Part shown: positions 1 to 8,797 of the stretch, piece after piece
Numbering within the stretch: the first letter of the stretch is position 1
How the letters are laid out: every line of letters begins with the position of its first letter
Origin: Planctomycetota bacterium
GTDB lineage: Bacteria > Planctomycetota > Planctomycetia > Pirellulales > Pirellulaceae
NCBI GenBank assembly: GCA_014381825.1
Contig: JACNKX010000075.1
Location: 62,001 to 126,000, forward strand
Direction: 5' to 3'
DNA length: 64,000 nt
Translations under genes and position numbers: made by a program
Notes under the pieces: model-generated
Told to the model about the DNA's origin: nothing
Database searches by the model: none
What the model saw: only the letters and a program-made list of their open reading frames with translations

Positions 1-1175
1 TCGCGAAACGCCGCCAAGTCTAATCGCAAACCACCAGCAACATTCTTCATCGCCTTCACTTGAGCGGCACCACCCACCCGCGAAACCGAAATTCCGACAT
101 TCATCGCTGGGCGAATACCCGCAAAGAACAAGTCAGGCTGCAGGTAGATCTGGCCGTCCGTGATCGAAATTACGTTGGTTGGAATGTAGGCCGAAACTTC
201 GCCTTCCAGCGTCTCGATGATGGGCAACGATGTAAGCGAACCGCCGCCTAGCTCGTCGGACAACTTGGATGATCGTTCGAGCAAACGGCTATGGCAGTAG
301 AACACGTCACCAGGGAAGGCTTCGCGGCCGGGTGGACGTCGCATGAGCAACGACAACTCGCGGTAAGCGACCGCCTGCTTCGACAAATCGTCATAAACGA
401 TAAGAGCGTGTTCGCCTTTCCACATGAAGTATTCGGCCATGGCCGTACCAGCGTAGGGAGCAACGTACTGAAGCGGAGCGGGCGAACTGGCACCGGAGAC
501 GATGACGGTCGTGTATTCCATCGCCCCTTGCTCTTCGAGGATTTTGATTACGCCAGCAACGGACGAGTCCTTCTGTCCGATGGCGACATAGAAACACTTC
601 ACCCCGGAACCCTTTTGGTTCAGGATCGCATCGATAGCAACGGCCGTCTTTCCCGTCTTTCGATCACCAATAATCAGTTCACGCTGGCCACGACCGATGG
701 GTGTCATCGCGTCGACGGCTTTGATGCCGGTTTGCAACGGTTGCGTAACCGGTTGACGCTCGGAAACACCAGCGGCGATCACTTCGACGGGACGAGTCTC
801 GGTCGAGGCGACGGGGCCCTTTCCATCGAGCGGGTTGCCTAACGGATCGAGCACACGCCCAACAACAGCTTCGCCGACAGGAACAGAAAGCAATTGCCCG
901 AGGGCTCGAACTTCATCGCCTTCTTTGATCGAGAGATAATCACCGAGAATGATCAGTCCGACGCTGTTCTCTTCGAGATTGAACGCCAAGCCCCGCGTAC
1001 CGTTGGGGAACTCGACCATCTCGTTGGCCATCACGCCGGACAGCCCGTGAACCCGGGCGATCCCGTCGCCGACTTCCAACACTGTGCCGACTTCGCGGAC
1101 ATCAATATTACTGTCGTACTGTTCAATCTCCGCCTGCAAGACGGAAGCAATTTCATCCGCGTTGAATTTCGTCAT
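1..1175 (-). CDS. atpA: ATP synthase F1 subunit alpha (partial, C-terminus outside window)
   Basis: This is the nucleotide-binding subunit of the F1 catalytic head. Reading leftward from an ATG at 1175 gives 391 residues of an uninterrupted alpha-subunit sequence that starts [13 protein letters not shown] and continues past the window edge, so the 3' end is missing. The Walker A motif GDRKTGKT lies near residue 170, the usual place in AtpA, and [18 protein letters not shown] and the [12 protein letters not shown] region follow in order. It is the last visible gene of a leftward atp operon, 29 bp after atpH. Identity is secure from motif and context. Confidence 0.97.
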   Translation of the reverse strand, partial: MTKFNADEIASVLQAEIEQYDSNIDVREVGTVLEVGDGIARVHGLSGVMANEMVEFPNGTRGLAFNLEENSVGLIILGDYLSIKEGDEVRALGQLLSVPVGEAVVGRVLDPLGNPLDGKGPVASTETRPVEVIAAGVSERQPVTQPLQTGIKAVDAMTPIGRGQRELIIGDRKTGKTAVAIDAILNQKGSGVKCFYVAIGQKDSSVAGVIKILEEQGAMEYTTVIVSGASSPAPLQYVAPYAGTAMAEYFMWKGEHALIVYDDLSKQAVAYRELSLLMRRPPGREAFPGDVFYCHSRLLERSSKLSDELGGGSLTSLPIIETLEGEVSAYIPTNVISITDGQIYLQPDLFFAGIRPAMNVGISVSRVGGAAQVKAMKNVAGGLRLDLAAFR

Positions 1176-1204
1176 CTGTAGGATCCGTTTTTCTGTCTTA
1201 TGAT

Positions 1205-1828
1205 TCAGTCGGCCGAGGCGAAGCGGTCCAGGTTGTCCCGCAGTTGCTGACCGGTTTTGGATAACAATTCATCCTTCAAGCGAACCAGCCGGTTGGCGAC
1301 GCTTGCGTCGTATACCGTATCGCCAATCCGTAGTTTGACGCCGCCGATCAGCTCCGGATCGACATCGACTTGAAGGTCCACGTCCTTCCCAAGTACTGCT
1401 TTCAACCGGTTCAGAACGAGATCGAGGGAATCTTGGTTCATCGGTTCGGCGGAGCAGAAGGAGACTTCGACCCGGTTTCGCAACTCGTTTAGCTGCTGGC
1501 GAACTGCTTGTCGAATGGCTTCGATGCAATCAAAGCGACCGTGACGAGCGACCACCTTTAAGAAGTTCAACAGCTCAACGGAGGTTTTGCCGCCGAGCGC
1601 CTTGTCCAGCATGGCAGTCTTCGCTTCGGCCGCGACACGGGGTGAAGACAACGTTGAAGCGAGGTGCTCCACCTTTGCAAGGACATCGTCAACGAATGAG
1701 TTCAGCTCGTCAAATACGGCTTCGGCGTTCCCGGCTTGTTCGGCAGCACCAAGCAGCGCCTTGCCGTATACGGCACCAAGGTACTGCTTCCCTGTATCAA
1801 ACACTGCTTTGTCGCGAGCTTCCGTCAT
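1205..1828 (-). CDS. atpH: ATP synthase F1 subunit delta
   Basis: A 207-residue protein in the atpH position between the b and alpha subunits. The delta subunit (OSCP homologue) links the peripheral stalk to the top of F1. The sequence shows the OSCP pattern: a helical N-terminal half with [18 protein letters not shown], and the C-terminal signature region [20 protein letters not shown] near residues 157-176, matching the family's D-x-x-L-I-G-G element. Length is slightly above the usual 175-185 residues. It is 37 bp downstream of atpF and 29 bp upstream of atpA. Confidence 0.95.
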   Translation of the reverse strand: MTEARDKAVFDTGKQYLGAVYGKALLGAAEQAGNAEAVFDELNSFVDDVLAKVEHLASTLSSPRVAAEAKTAMLDKALGGKTSVELLNFLKVVARHGRFDCIEAIRQAVRQQLNELRNRVEVSFCSAEPMNQDSLDLVLNRLKAVLGKDVDLQVDVDPELIGGVKLRIGDTVYDASVANRLVRLKDELLSKTGQQLRDNLDRFASAD

Positions 1829-1865
1829 TTCGTACTTATCCAGCGCGAGGCTGCCTTGTTATTCG

Positions 1866-2645
1866 TCAGTTTCGGCTGGGTAGTTGGTCCATGGCTTCAC
1901 GGACAAGATCCGAGTGATCTTCGGCCTTGAGCTGCTGGCGAACGATCCGACCGGCCAAGTTGACGGCCAAGTCGACGCTCTTTTCCGTCATCTCTTGTAA
2001 CGCCACATTCTTGGCGACCTGAATGTCATTGACGGCTCGTTCTCGCTGCCGGTCGGCAGCCTCTTGAGCTTCAGCAAGGATTCGGTCCTTCGCCGTTTCC
2101 GCGTCCTTCCGAGCCTGAGCAACCAAATCGCGAGCTTCCTCGCCAGCCGCAGCCAATTTAGCCTCGTATTGCTTCAATTGCTCGGCTGCTTGTTCTTGGC
2201 CTTGCTTGGCTTCGTCGATCATCGACGCGATGGATTGCTCTCGCTTCTCCAACCCTTCCATGACCGGCCCCCAAGCGAACTTGCCGAGAACTGCCAACAA
2301 ACAAACAAACACGACGAACGTCCAAATCGCGAGATCGCTCCTAAAGTCATCCGGCGAGTTCATCTTGTCACCGGCATTGGCATGACTCAGATCGTGATCA
2401 GCCTCGTGATGGCCCGAGCCACCATCGCTATGGACCGGCTCGTCTTCGCCGGCTCCATGCTCGGCGTTGGCTTCGGGATGAGCCGCATCGGATGTTTCCT
2501 CGCCCGGTGCAGATCCACCGCCCTCGGCTGGTTCCGCATCTCCAGCAACTGCCGACTGCGCGGGCTGCTCGTCATCGCCAAGAAGTGGCGACGCGCAAAA
2601 CACAGCCATTGTAATGACAATGCTACTTACCAATCGGTGGTACAT
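1866..2645 (-). CDS. atpF: ATP synthase F0 subunit b with exported acidic/His-rich N-terminal extension
   Basis: A 259-residue b subunit, about 100 residues longer than the E. coli protein. The extra part is N-terminal: a signal-like segment (residues 1-22, ending CASPLLGDDE), then roughly 75 residues rich in Glu, Asp, His, Gly and Ser (for example GSGHHEADHDLSHANAGDK), then the true membrane anchor DLAIWTFVVFVCLLAVLGKF near residue 105 followed by the b-type charged coiled coil. The coiled coil forms the peripheral stalk that binds delta. If the first segment is cleaved, the acidic stretch faces the periplasm. Position between c and delta is canonical. Confidence 0.93.
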   Translation of the reverse strand: MYHRLVSSIVITMAVFCASPLLGDDEQPAQSAVAGDAEPAEGGGSAPGEETSDAAHPEANAEHGAGEDEPVHSDGGSGHHEADHDLSHANAGDKMNSPDDFRSDLAIWTFVVFVCLLAVLGKFAWGPVMEGLEKREQSIASMIDEAKQGQEQAAEQLKQYEAKLAAAGEEARDLVAQARKDAETAKDRILAEAQEAADRQRERAVNDIQVAKNVALQEMTEKSVDLAVNLAGRIVRQQLKAEDHSDLVREAMDQLPSRN

Positions 2646-2687
2646 CTAACCGAGCCTCTTTACTTGCACGAGATCCGCGAAACGTGA

Positions 2688-2990
2688 CTACTGAGCCCAA
2701 GGGTTTTGGGTCATGCAGATGTACAACGCGAAGAAGGTAAAACCTTCGATCAACGCCGCAGCGATAATCATCGCCGTTTGAATACTGCCGGCGATTTCGG
2801 GCTGACGAGCCATGCTTTCGTAGGCCGAGGCAGCCAGCTTACCGATGCCAAGACCAGCGCCGATGGCAACCAGTCCAGCACCAAAGGCACCCGAAAACTC
2901 AGTGCCACCGGTCCCTTGAGCCATCGCGGGCGCGACTAGCACAAGCAAGACAACCAAGCTTGTAGCAACAATCTTTGCAAAACCTTTCAC
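2688..2990 (-). CDS. atpE: ATP synthase F0 subunit c
   Basis: A 100-residue proteolipid that forms the rotor ring. Residues 1-25 look like a cleavable signal peptide (hydrophobic stretch ending APAMAQG), which is unusual because most c subunits begin with the first ring helix. The helix-1 glycine motif GAGLGIG and the loop ARQPE are present, and the ion-binding carboxylate sits in helix 2 within ALIEGFTFFAL. The Glu is followed by Gly rather than the Ser-Thr typical of sodium-binding rings, so proton coupling is the simpler reading; this is an inference. The gene sits between a and b. Confidence 0.95.
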   Translation of the reverse strand: MKGFAKIVATSLVVLLVLVAPAMAQGTGGTEFSGAFGAGLVAIGAGLGIGKLAASAYESMARQPEIAGSIQTAMIIAAALIEGFTFFALYICMTQNPWAQ

Positions 2991-3040
2991 AGAACCAGTC
3001 TCCTCTTTTCAAAATGTTTAATGGATTGTTCTTTGTTGGT

Positions 3041-4261
3041 CTAATGGTGGTGAATCGCCGCTCCAATGAACAGCGCGGATAGGAAGGTGAATACATACGC
3101 CTGCAAGAATGCGACGAATAGTTCCAAGCAACTGATCAGCACTGCGCCAATTAGGGAGATCGGGGCCACGACTCCCCAATAGTCACTCATGGCACCCTCG
3201 ATGCTAAAGGCCATCATCATGATCGACAGCAAAACGATGTGCCCAGCAACCATGTTGGCGAGCAACCGAATCGACAAGACCACGTGCTTGATTAGTAACC
3301 CTAGTATCTCGATCGCCAGAATCATCGGCTTGAGAAAGATCGCTAGTACGAGCGGCAGCTCCATGCTTGGAATCTGATTCAAGAAAAAACCAACGACACC
3401 GAACTTCCGCATCCCGCAGACGATGACAGTACCGAAAGTCACGCACGCCAATGCGAACGTCACGCCCCACGCACCAGTCGGTGCTCCCATCCAAGGCAGC
3501 ATCCCGAACAGATTACAGCCCAAGATAAAGAAAAACAGAGTTAGCAATAACGGCACAAATCGGTCGCCGTCATGTGACCCAATTGCCGGACGCGCAATTT
3601 GATCGCGGATGTAGACGACAAAGACTTCGAGCAGATTCCAAAGACCGCCTTTCGGTCGCCCGCCATCTTCAGTCTGCCGACCGAGCCAAGCGAATACCCC
3701 CCAAAGAATGAAAGCGATCACAACCTCAATGATCATGAACTTCGAGATCGTAAAACCGCTCTCTGGCTCATAGAAGTTACGCAACTCGCCAAACGGTTGC
3801 GGGATTAAGATCTTGCCGCTGAGATGATTGTTGTAAGCGTCCTTTGTTTCAGAAGACCATTCAATGGTCGTATCTTTTTTGAAACTCACGACCGCATCGT
3901 GCCCGCCCGCCCATTCCTTTGCTGTGGCCCACTGAGCACCAACACTAAGTTTTGCAGTCGTCGCGAACCATGTCGCGTAACTCTCGTGCTGTTCGAGGAA
4001 ACGATCAAACGGCTTTCCATGGTTCTTGTGGTCGTGAGTCCAAACTTCGTACTCGTGAAGTAAGTCGTCCTTCGGCCCTACACTCGGATTTAACTTTGCG
4101 AATTCGTCATACAGGCGTTCCGCTTCCCAGGCTTGGAACTGCGGATCGAGCTGTACCCAAAGCGTTGGAAAGTCAGCTTTCGTCGGATAGTGCCGGGGCA
4201 AAAGGCCCTTCGGTACTTCGAAGTAGTAGCTGTCCTTGATGTGCAGAATCGCGGATGCCAT
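3041..4261 (-). CDS. atpB: ATP synthase F0 subunit a with large N-terminal extension
   Basis: The a subunit forms the proton half-channels. The essential arginine is in SIRLLANMVAGHIVLL, equivalent to E. coli Arg210, with the later helices ending in FTFLSALFIGAAIHHH. An in-frame start 16 codons upstream would run into the previous gene; ATG 4261 (MASAILHIKDSYYF) leaves an 11-bp gap and is preferred, giving 406 residues. The first clear membrane helix (MIIEVVIAFILWGVFAWL) begins only near residue 175, so about 170 hydrophilic residues precede the channel part, far more than in E. coli. Order AtpI-like, a, c, b is standard. Confidence 0.94.
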   Translation of the reverse strand: MASAILHIKDSYYFEVPKGLLPRHYPTKADFPTLWVQLDPQFQAWEAERLYDEFAKLNPSVGPKDDLLHEYEVWTHDHKNHGKPFDRFLEQHESYATWFATTAKLSVGAQWATAKEWAGGHDAVVSFKKDTTIEWSSETKDAYNNHLSGKILIPQPFGELRNFYEPESGFTISKFMIIEVVIAFILWGVFAWLGRQTEDGGRPKGGLWNLLEVFVVYIRDQIARPAIGSHDGDRFVPLLLTLFFFILGCNLFGMLPWMGAPTGAWGVTFALACVTFGTVIVCGMRKFGVVGFFLNQIPSMELPLVLAIFLKPMILAIEILGLLIKHVVLSIRLLANMVAGHIVLLSIMMMAFSIEGAMSDYWGVVAPISLIGAVLISCLELFVAFLQAYVFTFLSALFIGAAIHHH

Positions 4262-4271
4262 GAGTTTCGAC

Positions 4272-4709
4272 CTACGCCGCCTTTGAAACTTGTTCTTCCT
4301 TGAAGCCATTTACCAGACGAACCGCAAGAAGCGTTTCGACAAGCAGGCCGACCAGATAGAAGCCAACAATCATCCCGAATACGCCCGCTTCAGCAAGGGG
4401 CCCATTGAGTTTCGTTAAAAAGAATCCGACGGCCATAGGAATCGCCATACGGAACAGCATCGCCAAGCCGACACCGTTCACTGATTGCTGTGGATCGCGG
4501 AACAACGCGAGGAACGTAATCGCAATAAATCCGGCGGCTAAACAGACAACCGCCGCCACGGCTGCTGCCGCTACGCCCGCAAGCCCATGTGTCTGATGCC
4601 CGTAGTACGCGAATGCGGGAAACGCGACCGCGAACACAGCAACAAGCAACACCACTGCTCGGGCGAAGCTAAAGCTGGGAGCGGCGGGGGATGGTAGGGT
4701 CTGGTTCAA
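4272..4709 (-). CDS. AtpI-like membrane protein heading the atp operon
   Basis: A 145-residue hydrophobic protein with about four membrane helices, directly upstream of atpB. In many bacteria this place holds AtpI, a chaperone for assembly of the c ring. The sequence ends with a helix pair FGMIVGFYLVGLLVETLLAV and a short charged tail, compatible with AtpI-like proteins, but I see no diagnostic motif, so the role rests on size, topology and position. The predicted start is TTG at 4709, with no strong ribosome-binding site. It is probably the first gene of the operon, because more than 900 bp upstream is gene-free. Confidence 0.75.
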   Translation of the reverse strand: MNQTLPSPAAPSFSFARAVVLLVAVFAVAFPAFAYYGHQTHGLAGVAAAAVAAVVCLAAGFIAITFLALFRDPQQSVNGVGLAMLFRMAIPMAVGFFLTKLNGPLAEAGVFGMIVGFYLVGLLVETLLAVRLVNGFKEEQVSKAA

Positions 4710-5200
4710 CGTAACACCAACATCGGCCCAATCGGCCTTACGGTTTTGTGGAAAGAGTGACGCAACCGCGCGGGCGGGTCTTGCTCACAACATCTTTACG
4801 TTACGGAGATACACCGATTACGGGACCGGAAGACGCTCAATCGCTGATACGATTTAATTCGCAGTAAACGATTTATGAGACTCACCTTACGGTGAAATTC
4901 GGCCTTAACATCAAGCCTCCGCACTTGGGGAATCGCCCTAAGCTGAAACATTTATACCAGCACTCAATGCATGGTCAACCAACCCCGCGAATAGATTTTG
5001 TGCTTTTTTTCACAAAGTTATCGGTCGCTTGTAAGGTTTGGTAGACACGCCACTTACGCAGCCTCTGACGCCAGCAGAACGTGGCTTGATCGATCGAATC
5101 ACCAGTTTGTATCGCCTGCACCATGCGCCAACGACGGGTAGATGCTTTATGGATTTTATAGAATCTTCTGCAAGCCGTTTTAGAAGCATGATTTAGGTCA

Positions 5201-5228
5201 ATTAGACGATTCGCTTTGGCCGTCTAAT
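5201..5228. repeat. Inverted repeat (8-bp arms)
   Basis: ATTAGACG at 5201-5208 is matched by CGTCTAAT at 5221-5228 with a 12-nt spacer. It sits 17 bp from a second hairpin in otherwise unstructured intergenic DNA. It has no T-run, so it is not a classical terminator; it could be a regulator site or part of a structured RNA. Confidence 0.5.
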
Positions 5229-5245
5229 GGGGGGCGTTAGATTGC

Positions 5246-5269
5246 GTGTAATCGTCCAATCGATTACAC
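5246..5269. repeat. Inverted repeat (9-bp arms), possible operator
   Basis: GTGTAATCG at 5246-5254 pairs with CGATTACAC at 5261-5269 across a 6-nt spacer. Arm length and spacing suit a dimeric helix-turn-helix regulator or a short hairpin. No T-run follows it. Function is not known from the sequence. Confidence 0.5.
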
Positions 5270-5650
5270 TCAGATGTATCGATGCGATCCTCATAACCGA
5301 CCTGATTGGCGGGATGCCAAAACGGCTTGTGAGGCGCACTGATGACGGAATTCACTGAACAACTGATTAGTCCCTTGGCGCTTCGGCAGTCCTGCACCCC
5401 TCCAGCCCACAGTCAGCAGAACTCCTACCGCATAATCAGTGAACGCCGTCGAACGGGTCGCCGCCCGTCACCCCTTTGATGCGAATTGTTGCACGATGCC
5501 GGTTCGCGTTCCAGAACATCAGATGGTTACGGATTACCGTGTGAGTTCGAGCGTAGTTGGCCAGTCACGGATGGCGCTCAATCACGATAACCTGCCCGGC
5601 GGATAGTTCCCCGAACGGGCGACACGGCGGTAACGCGGAGGTCCAGTACT

Positions 5651-6826
5651 TTGTACACGACAGCGGCACTTAAGACACAAACTGTCAAAGATCTTGGAAA
5701 ACTTGCAGAGAAAGTTGGGGTGCTGGGCTGGCGTTCCATGCGCAAGGACGAACTCGTCCGAGCGTTGGTACGAGCCGCAAAACGCAAGGCAGCTAAGAAA
5801 GCCAGCAAGACAGCGAAAGCATCCCCGGCCGCGAAAAAGGCCGCTCCCGCCAGACGGTCGGCATCGGTCAAGTCGCCTAGCCGGAAGGCAACCCCGCGCC
5901 CGAAAGCAGAACCACCCACGGACCCTCGCGTCGCGAAGAAGATTCAGCGCGCGAACGCGCAACGCGAACGTCAAAAGAACTTGGCCGCGTCTGCTGGTAA
6001 GCGAAAGTCTGCGATGAACGGGAATGGGCCTAAAAAAGACCGAGTCGTACTGCTCGTTCGCGACGCGTACTGGTTGCAAGCGTGCTGGGAATTACTTGGC
6101 GCAAGCATCGAGCGTGCTAGAGCCGCAATGGCAGAGCAGTGGCATTCAGCCAAACCCGTGCTCCGGCTCGTTCGCGCTGATGCAGGAAGCACGACCAATT
6201 CGTCAGAGCAAATCGTTCGTGATATTGAAATCCACGGGGGCGTGAAGACTTGGTATATCGACATACCCGGTGGCAGTAAAGGCTACCGCGTTGATGTTGG
6301 GTATCTCGCTGAAAACGGGAGATTCTACAGCCTGGCTCGTAGTAATGCGGTCACGACACCTCGTCCCGGCAGCGGTGATTCCGCAGCGAACGATTGGACG
6401 GAGATCGCCGACAACTGCGAGAAGATCTACGCGTTAAGCGGCGGCTACAGCGAAGACGGCAACGGCGAGTTGCAAGAGCTGTTCGAGGAGCGGCTTGGTC
6501 GCAGAATGGGGTCGCCCGCAGGCACACGTTTTGGAATGGGAGCCGACAAGAGTCTCGGGCGCAAATGTGATTTTGATTTCGACGTCGACGCGGAGATGAT
6601 CGTCTATGGTGTCACCAAGCCAAACTCGCATGTCACGCTTGCCGGAACGCCGGTCAAGCTCCAACCCGATGGTTCCTTCTCCGCGAGACTGAGCATGCCC
6701 GATCGTCGACAGGTTCTGCCCGTTGTTGCCAGCAGCCCCGATGGCGTTGAACAGCACACGGTCGTCCTGGCGGTTGAACGCAACACGAAGGTGATGGAGC
6801 CAAAGATTCGCGAATCGAGTGAATAA
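5651..6826 (+). CDS. DUF4912 protein with N-terminal Rho-N/SAP-like domain
   Basis: A 391-residue protein starting at TTG 5651; GGAGG at 5637-5641 lies 9 nt upstream and supports this start. Residues 10-45 (TVKDLGKLAEKVGVLGWRSM onward) look like the small helical Rho N-terminal domain, a nucleic-acid-binding fold. Residues 46-125 are a Lys/Ala/Arg/Pro-rich basic linker. From about 128 (KDRVVLLVRDAYWLQACWEL) the DUF4912 domain runs through IPGGSKGYRVDVGYLAENG, and the C-terminus has a beta-rich segment with TKPNSHVTLAGTPVKLQPDG. Function is not established; the domain mix suggests nucleic-acid or carbohydrate binding. It is monocistronic, and an unrelated minus-strand gene follows convergently. 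Confidence 0.85.
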   Translation: MYTTAALKTQTVKDLGKLAEKVGVLGWRSMRKDELVRALVRAAKRKAAKKASKTAKASPAAKKAAPARRSASVKSPSRKATPRPKAEPPTDPRVAKKIQRANAQRERQKNLAASAGKRKSAMNGNGPKKDRVVLLVRDAYWLQACWELLGASIERARAAMAEQWHSAKPVLRLVRADAGSTTNSSEQIVRDIEIHGGVKTWYIDIPGGSKGYRVDVGYLAENGRFYSLARSNAVTTPRPGSGDSAANDWTEIADNCEKIYALSGGYSEDGNGELQELFEERLGRRMGSPAGTRFGMGADKSLGRKCDFDFDVDAEMIVYGVTKPNSHVTLAGTPVKLQPDGSFSARLSMPDRRQVLPVVASSPDGVEQHTVVLAVERNTKVMEPKIRESSE

Positions 6827-6886
6827 CGAGCTGCGATTGTGGCAGCCGGATGCTCGCACAAGTCTTAAGATTCGCCGTCGGTGCAT

Positions 6887-7306
6887 TTACCGATTCAGCG
6901 AGGATTGACGCGTCGCTCGGCGTTTCACGCCAACGGGGCGGTGCAAACTCGTCTCCGTGCGGATGTGGGCAGAGTAGCTTTCCATCCAGTCGAAGGCGAT
7001 CGCCTCAGCGTGTTCGCGCGACCTTGGCTCCTTCGCAACCGAGATTTGCCCGTCCCGCGTTAAGCCGAATTCACTGACATCGCTGTCGTGTGGGTTGGGC
7101 GGATAATCGAGAGCAAAGACCGAGTAGAGGCCAGTAGTCACACAGTGCCGATATTCGAGCGTGTACTCGTCCTGACCTTGGATCTGGTACGTCTCCGTCG
7201 CGATAATCGACTCCGTTCGACCGCGGGTGCGACCAGCAAATCGGCACAAAGCTGCACCACCGATAGCAAGCATAAACAGGACGCAAAGTGTGATTAATGT
7301 AGCCAT
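6887..7306 (-). CDS. Small membrane-anchored hypothetical protein
   Basis: I do not recognise a family. Start ATG 7306 is chosen over a start 43 codons upstream because AGGAGA lies about 10 nt before it and the upstream residues look non-coding. The 139-residue product has one N-terminal membrane helix (MATLITLCVLFMLAIGGAAL) and a soluble C-terminal part containing EYTLEYRHCVTTGLYSVFAL and FDWMESYSAHIRTET. The helix probably anchors the domain at the membrane. It is transcribed away from the Mrp operon and is convergent with the DUF4912 gene. Confidence 0.6.
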   Translation of the reverse strand: MATLITLCVLFMLAIGGAALCRFAGRTRGRTESIIATETYQIQGQDEYTLEYRHCVTTGLYSVFALDYPPNPHDSDVSEFGLTRDGQISVAKEPRSREHAEAIAFDWMESYSAHIRTETSLHRPVGVKRRATRQSSLNR

Positions 7307-7391
7307 GAGCTTGGGTTCTCCTGTCGCGCGGAGGGTCTGAGCGCCGGGTGGCCTGGATTGCCCCAAGTCGGACGATCCGGCACTCTTATTT

Positions 7392-7406
7392 AGGTTACGG
7401 TAACCT
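7392..7406. promoter_or_regulatory. Palindrome in the divergent promoter region before the Mrp operon
   Basis: AGGTTAC-G-GTAACCT is a perfect 7-bp-arm palindrome between the small membrane protein gene (minus) and the antiporter operon (plus). Such symmetry fits a binding site for a dimeric repressor, but no regulator gene is adjacent. Which gene it would control is open. Confidence 0.35.
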
Positions 7407-7610
7407 ACGGACAGGCACCATCCTAGCTTTTGCAAACCGACCCAGCCGATTTTCTCTCAGAGAGGGTGGGAAGGATTCGGTTGTGCCGATTTGTTATCCG
7501 AATCAGAATCGATGAAGTTGGGAATCGAACCATCGACACTCGGCTGACTACAAGATAAGCTTCTCTTTTTCATTCCATCCCCGGCAAATTGGTCGGAGTT
7601 TTTTTGATCT

Positions 7611-8147
7611 ATGAACCAGACTTCATCTGACCATCGCATGGCTCAAAATGCCAGCGATGACCGCACAGGTCGCGCCAGGTATTCGCTGGCCCTCGGAGTC
7701 GTCCTCCTCGGCATCTGGCTGCTCTGGTCAGGGCACTACACCCCGTTGGTGATCGGATTTGGTGTTGTCTCATGTGCAATAGTTTTGATCCTGACCCGTA
7801 GAATGAATATCGCGGACGAGGAATGTGCGCCGTTGCTCGGTCTGAGGCCATTCGTCTACTTGCCTTGGCTGATCAAGGAAATCACTCTCGCCAACATTGA
7901 TATCGCCAAGCGGGTGCTGACTCCCGAAATGCCAATCAACCCACAGATGATTCGAGTTAGAGCCAGTCAGAAAGGCGACCTGGGTCGAGTGATCTACGCC
8001 AATTCGATCACGCTCACGCCAGGAACTGTCTCTGTCGATATGCAGGATGGCGAGATCGTCGTCCACGCCTTGACGTCGGAAGCCGCCGACGAAGACAAGT
8101 CGGGTGACATGGATCGCCGGGTCACAGCGTTGGAGGGGCTGAGCTGA
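7611..8147 (+). CDS. mrpE: Mrp antiporter subunit E (MnhE/MbhA family)
   Basis: A 178-residue MrpE-type membrane subunit, the first gene of a nine-gene antiporter operon. Helices occupy roughly residues 25-65 (YSLALGVVLLGIWLLWSGHY and following) and the segment FVYLPWLIKEITLANIDIAK, and the soluble C-terminal half carries the conserved pattern VIYANSITLTPGTVSVDM. MrpE is an assembly or accessory part of the complex. The stop codon overlaps the ATG of mrpF (TGATG), indicating translational coupling. An ATG eight codons later is an alternative start. Confidence 0.92.
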   Translation: MNQTSSDHRMAQNASDDRTGRARYSLALGVVLLGIWLLWSGHYTPLVIGFGVVSCAIVLILTRRMNIADEECAPLLGLRPFVYLPWLIKEITLANIDIAKRVLTPEMPINPQMIRVRASQKGDLGRVIYANSITLTPGTVSVDMQDGEIVVHALTSEAADEDKSGDMDRRVTALEGLS

Positions 8148-8428
8148 TGTTCGCGATTGCCATGGCAGCCATCTTGGTCACCATGGCCTTAGCCTTGGCG
8201 CGCGCCAGGCTGGGCCCGACCGTTTTCGATCGTATTCTGGCTCTGAATATGTTCGGCACCAAAACCGTGCTGCTGATTGCAGTGATTGGATTCCTGACCG
8301 AACGACCTGACTTTTTGGATCTCGCGTTGCTCTACGCACTGATGAACTTCATTGGCATGGTGGCCGTGCTCCGTTTCTCGAAGTACGGACATTTCGCCGA
8401 TACGGAACCCGAAAAGAAGGCCGAATGA
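8147..8428 (+). CDS. mrpF: Mrp antiporter subunit F (MnhF/MbhB family)
   Basis: A 93-residue protein with three membrane helices and the MrpF signature RARLGPTVFDRILALNMFG near residues 19-37. The family length is about 90 residues, so it is complete. It overlaps mrpE by one base and is followed one base after its stop by the GTG of mrpG. Its place between E and G is the conserved order in both Mrp and archaeal Mbh clusters. Confidence 0.92.
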   Translation: MFAIAMAAILVTMALALARARLGPTVFDRILALNMFGTKTVLLIAVIGFLTERPDFLDLALLYALMNFIGMVAVLRFSKYGHFADTEPEKKAE

Positions 8429-8429
8429 C

Positions 8430-8792
8430 GTGGGTATCCTGTTTGACATTCTAAGTTGGACCTGTCTCGTCACGGGGTCGTTCTTCGCGGTCGTTGGGGG
8501 AATCGGCATCGTGCGCTTGCCTGATTTCTATACTCGGCTTCACGGCGGCGGAATCACTGACACGCTGGGCGCGGGTTTGGTGTTGGTTGGGCTGATGTTT
8601 CAGGCCGCAAAGGGCGGGGTGCTGTCAGCAGGATTCGAAGCCGGCCCTTGGCTCGTGCTGGGGAAGCTGGTGATGATTCTCTTTTTCTTACTAGTTACGA
8701 GCCCGACATCCTGCCATGCGCTAGCCAGCGCCGCGTTGACCAATGGGCTGCAACCAGAACTCTCGGAGAAGAAGGACGAACCGTCTCGCTAA
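8430..8792 (+). CDS. mrpG: Mrp antiporter subunit G (MnhG/MbhC family)
   Basis: A 120-residue subunit. The reading frame is open further upstream into mrpF, but GTG 8430 directly after the mrpF stop gives the expected MrpG N-terminus (GILFDILSWTCLVTGSFFAV). The conserved core GGIGIVRLPDFYTRLHGGG followed by TDTLGAGLVLVGLM is present. Three membrane helices are expected. The next gene starts 6 bp after the stop. Confidence 0.92.
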   Translation: MGILFDILSWTCLVTGSFFAVVGGIGIVRLPDFYTRLHGGGITDTLGAGLVLVGLMFQAAKGGVLSAGFEAGPWLVLGKLVMILFFLLVTSPTSCHALASAALTNGLQPELSEKKDEPSR

Positions 8793-8797
8793 TCAAT

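Larger units (their letters stand above)
4710..5650. other. Long gene-free region upstream of the atp operon
   Basis: About 940 bp between the leftward atp operon and the rightward DUF4912 gene with no ORF I would call a gene. It must hold the atp promoter. Two adjacent hairpins (5201-5228 and 5246-5269) are the only clear structures; no tRNA-like fold was recognised. The right end carries the GGAGG ribosome-binding site at 5637-5641 for the next gene. Confidence 0.6.
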
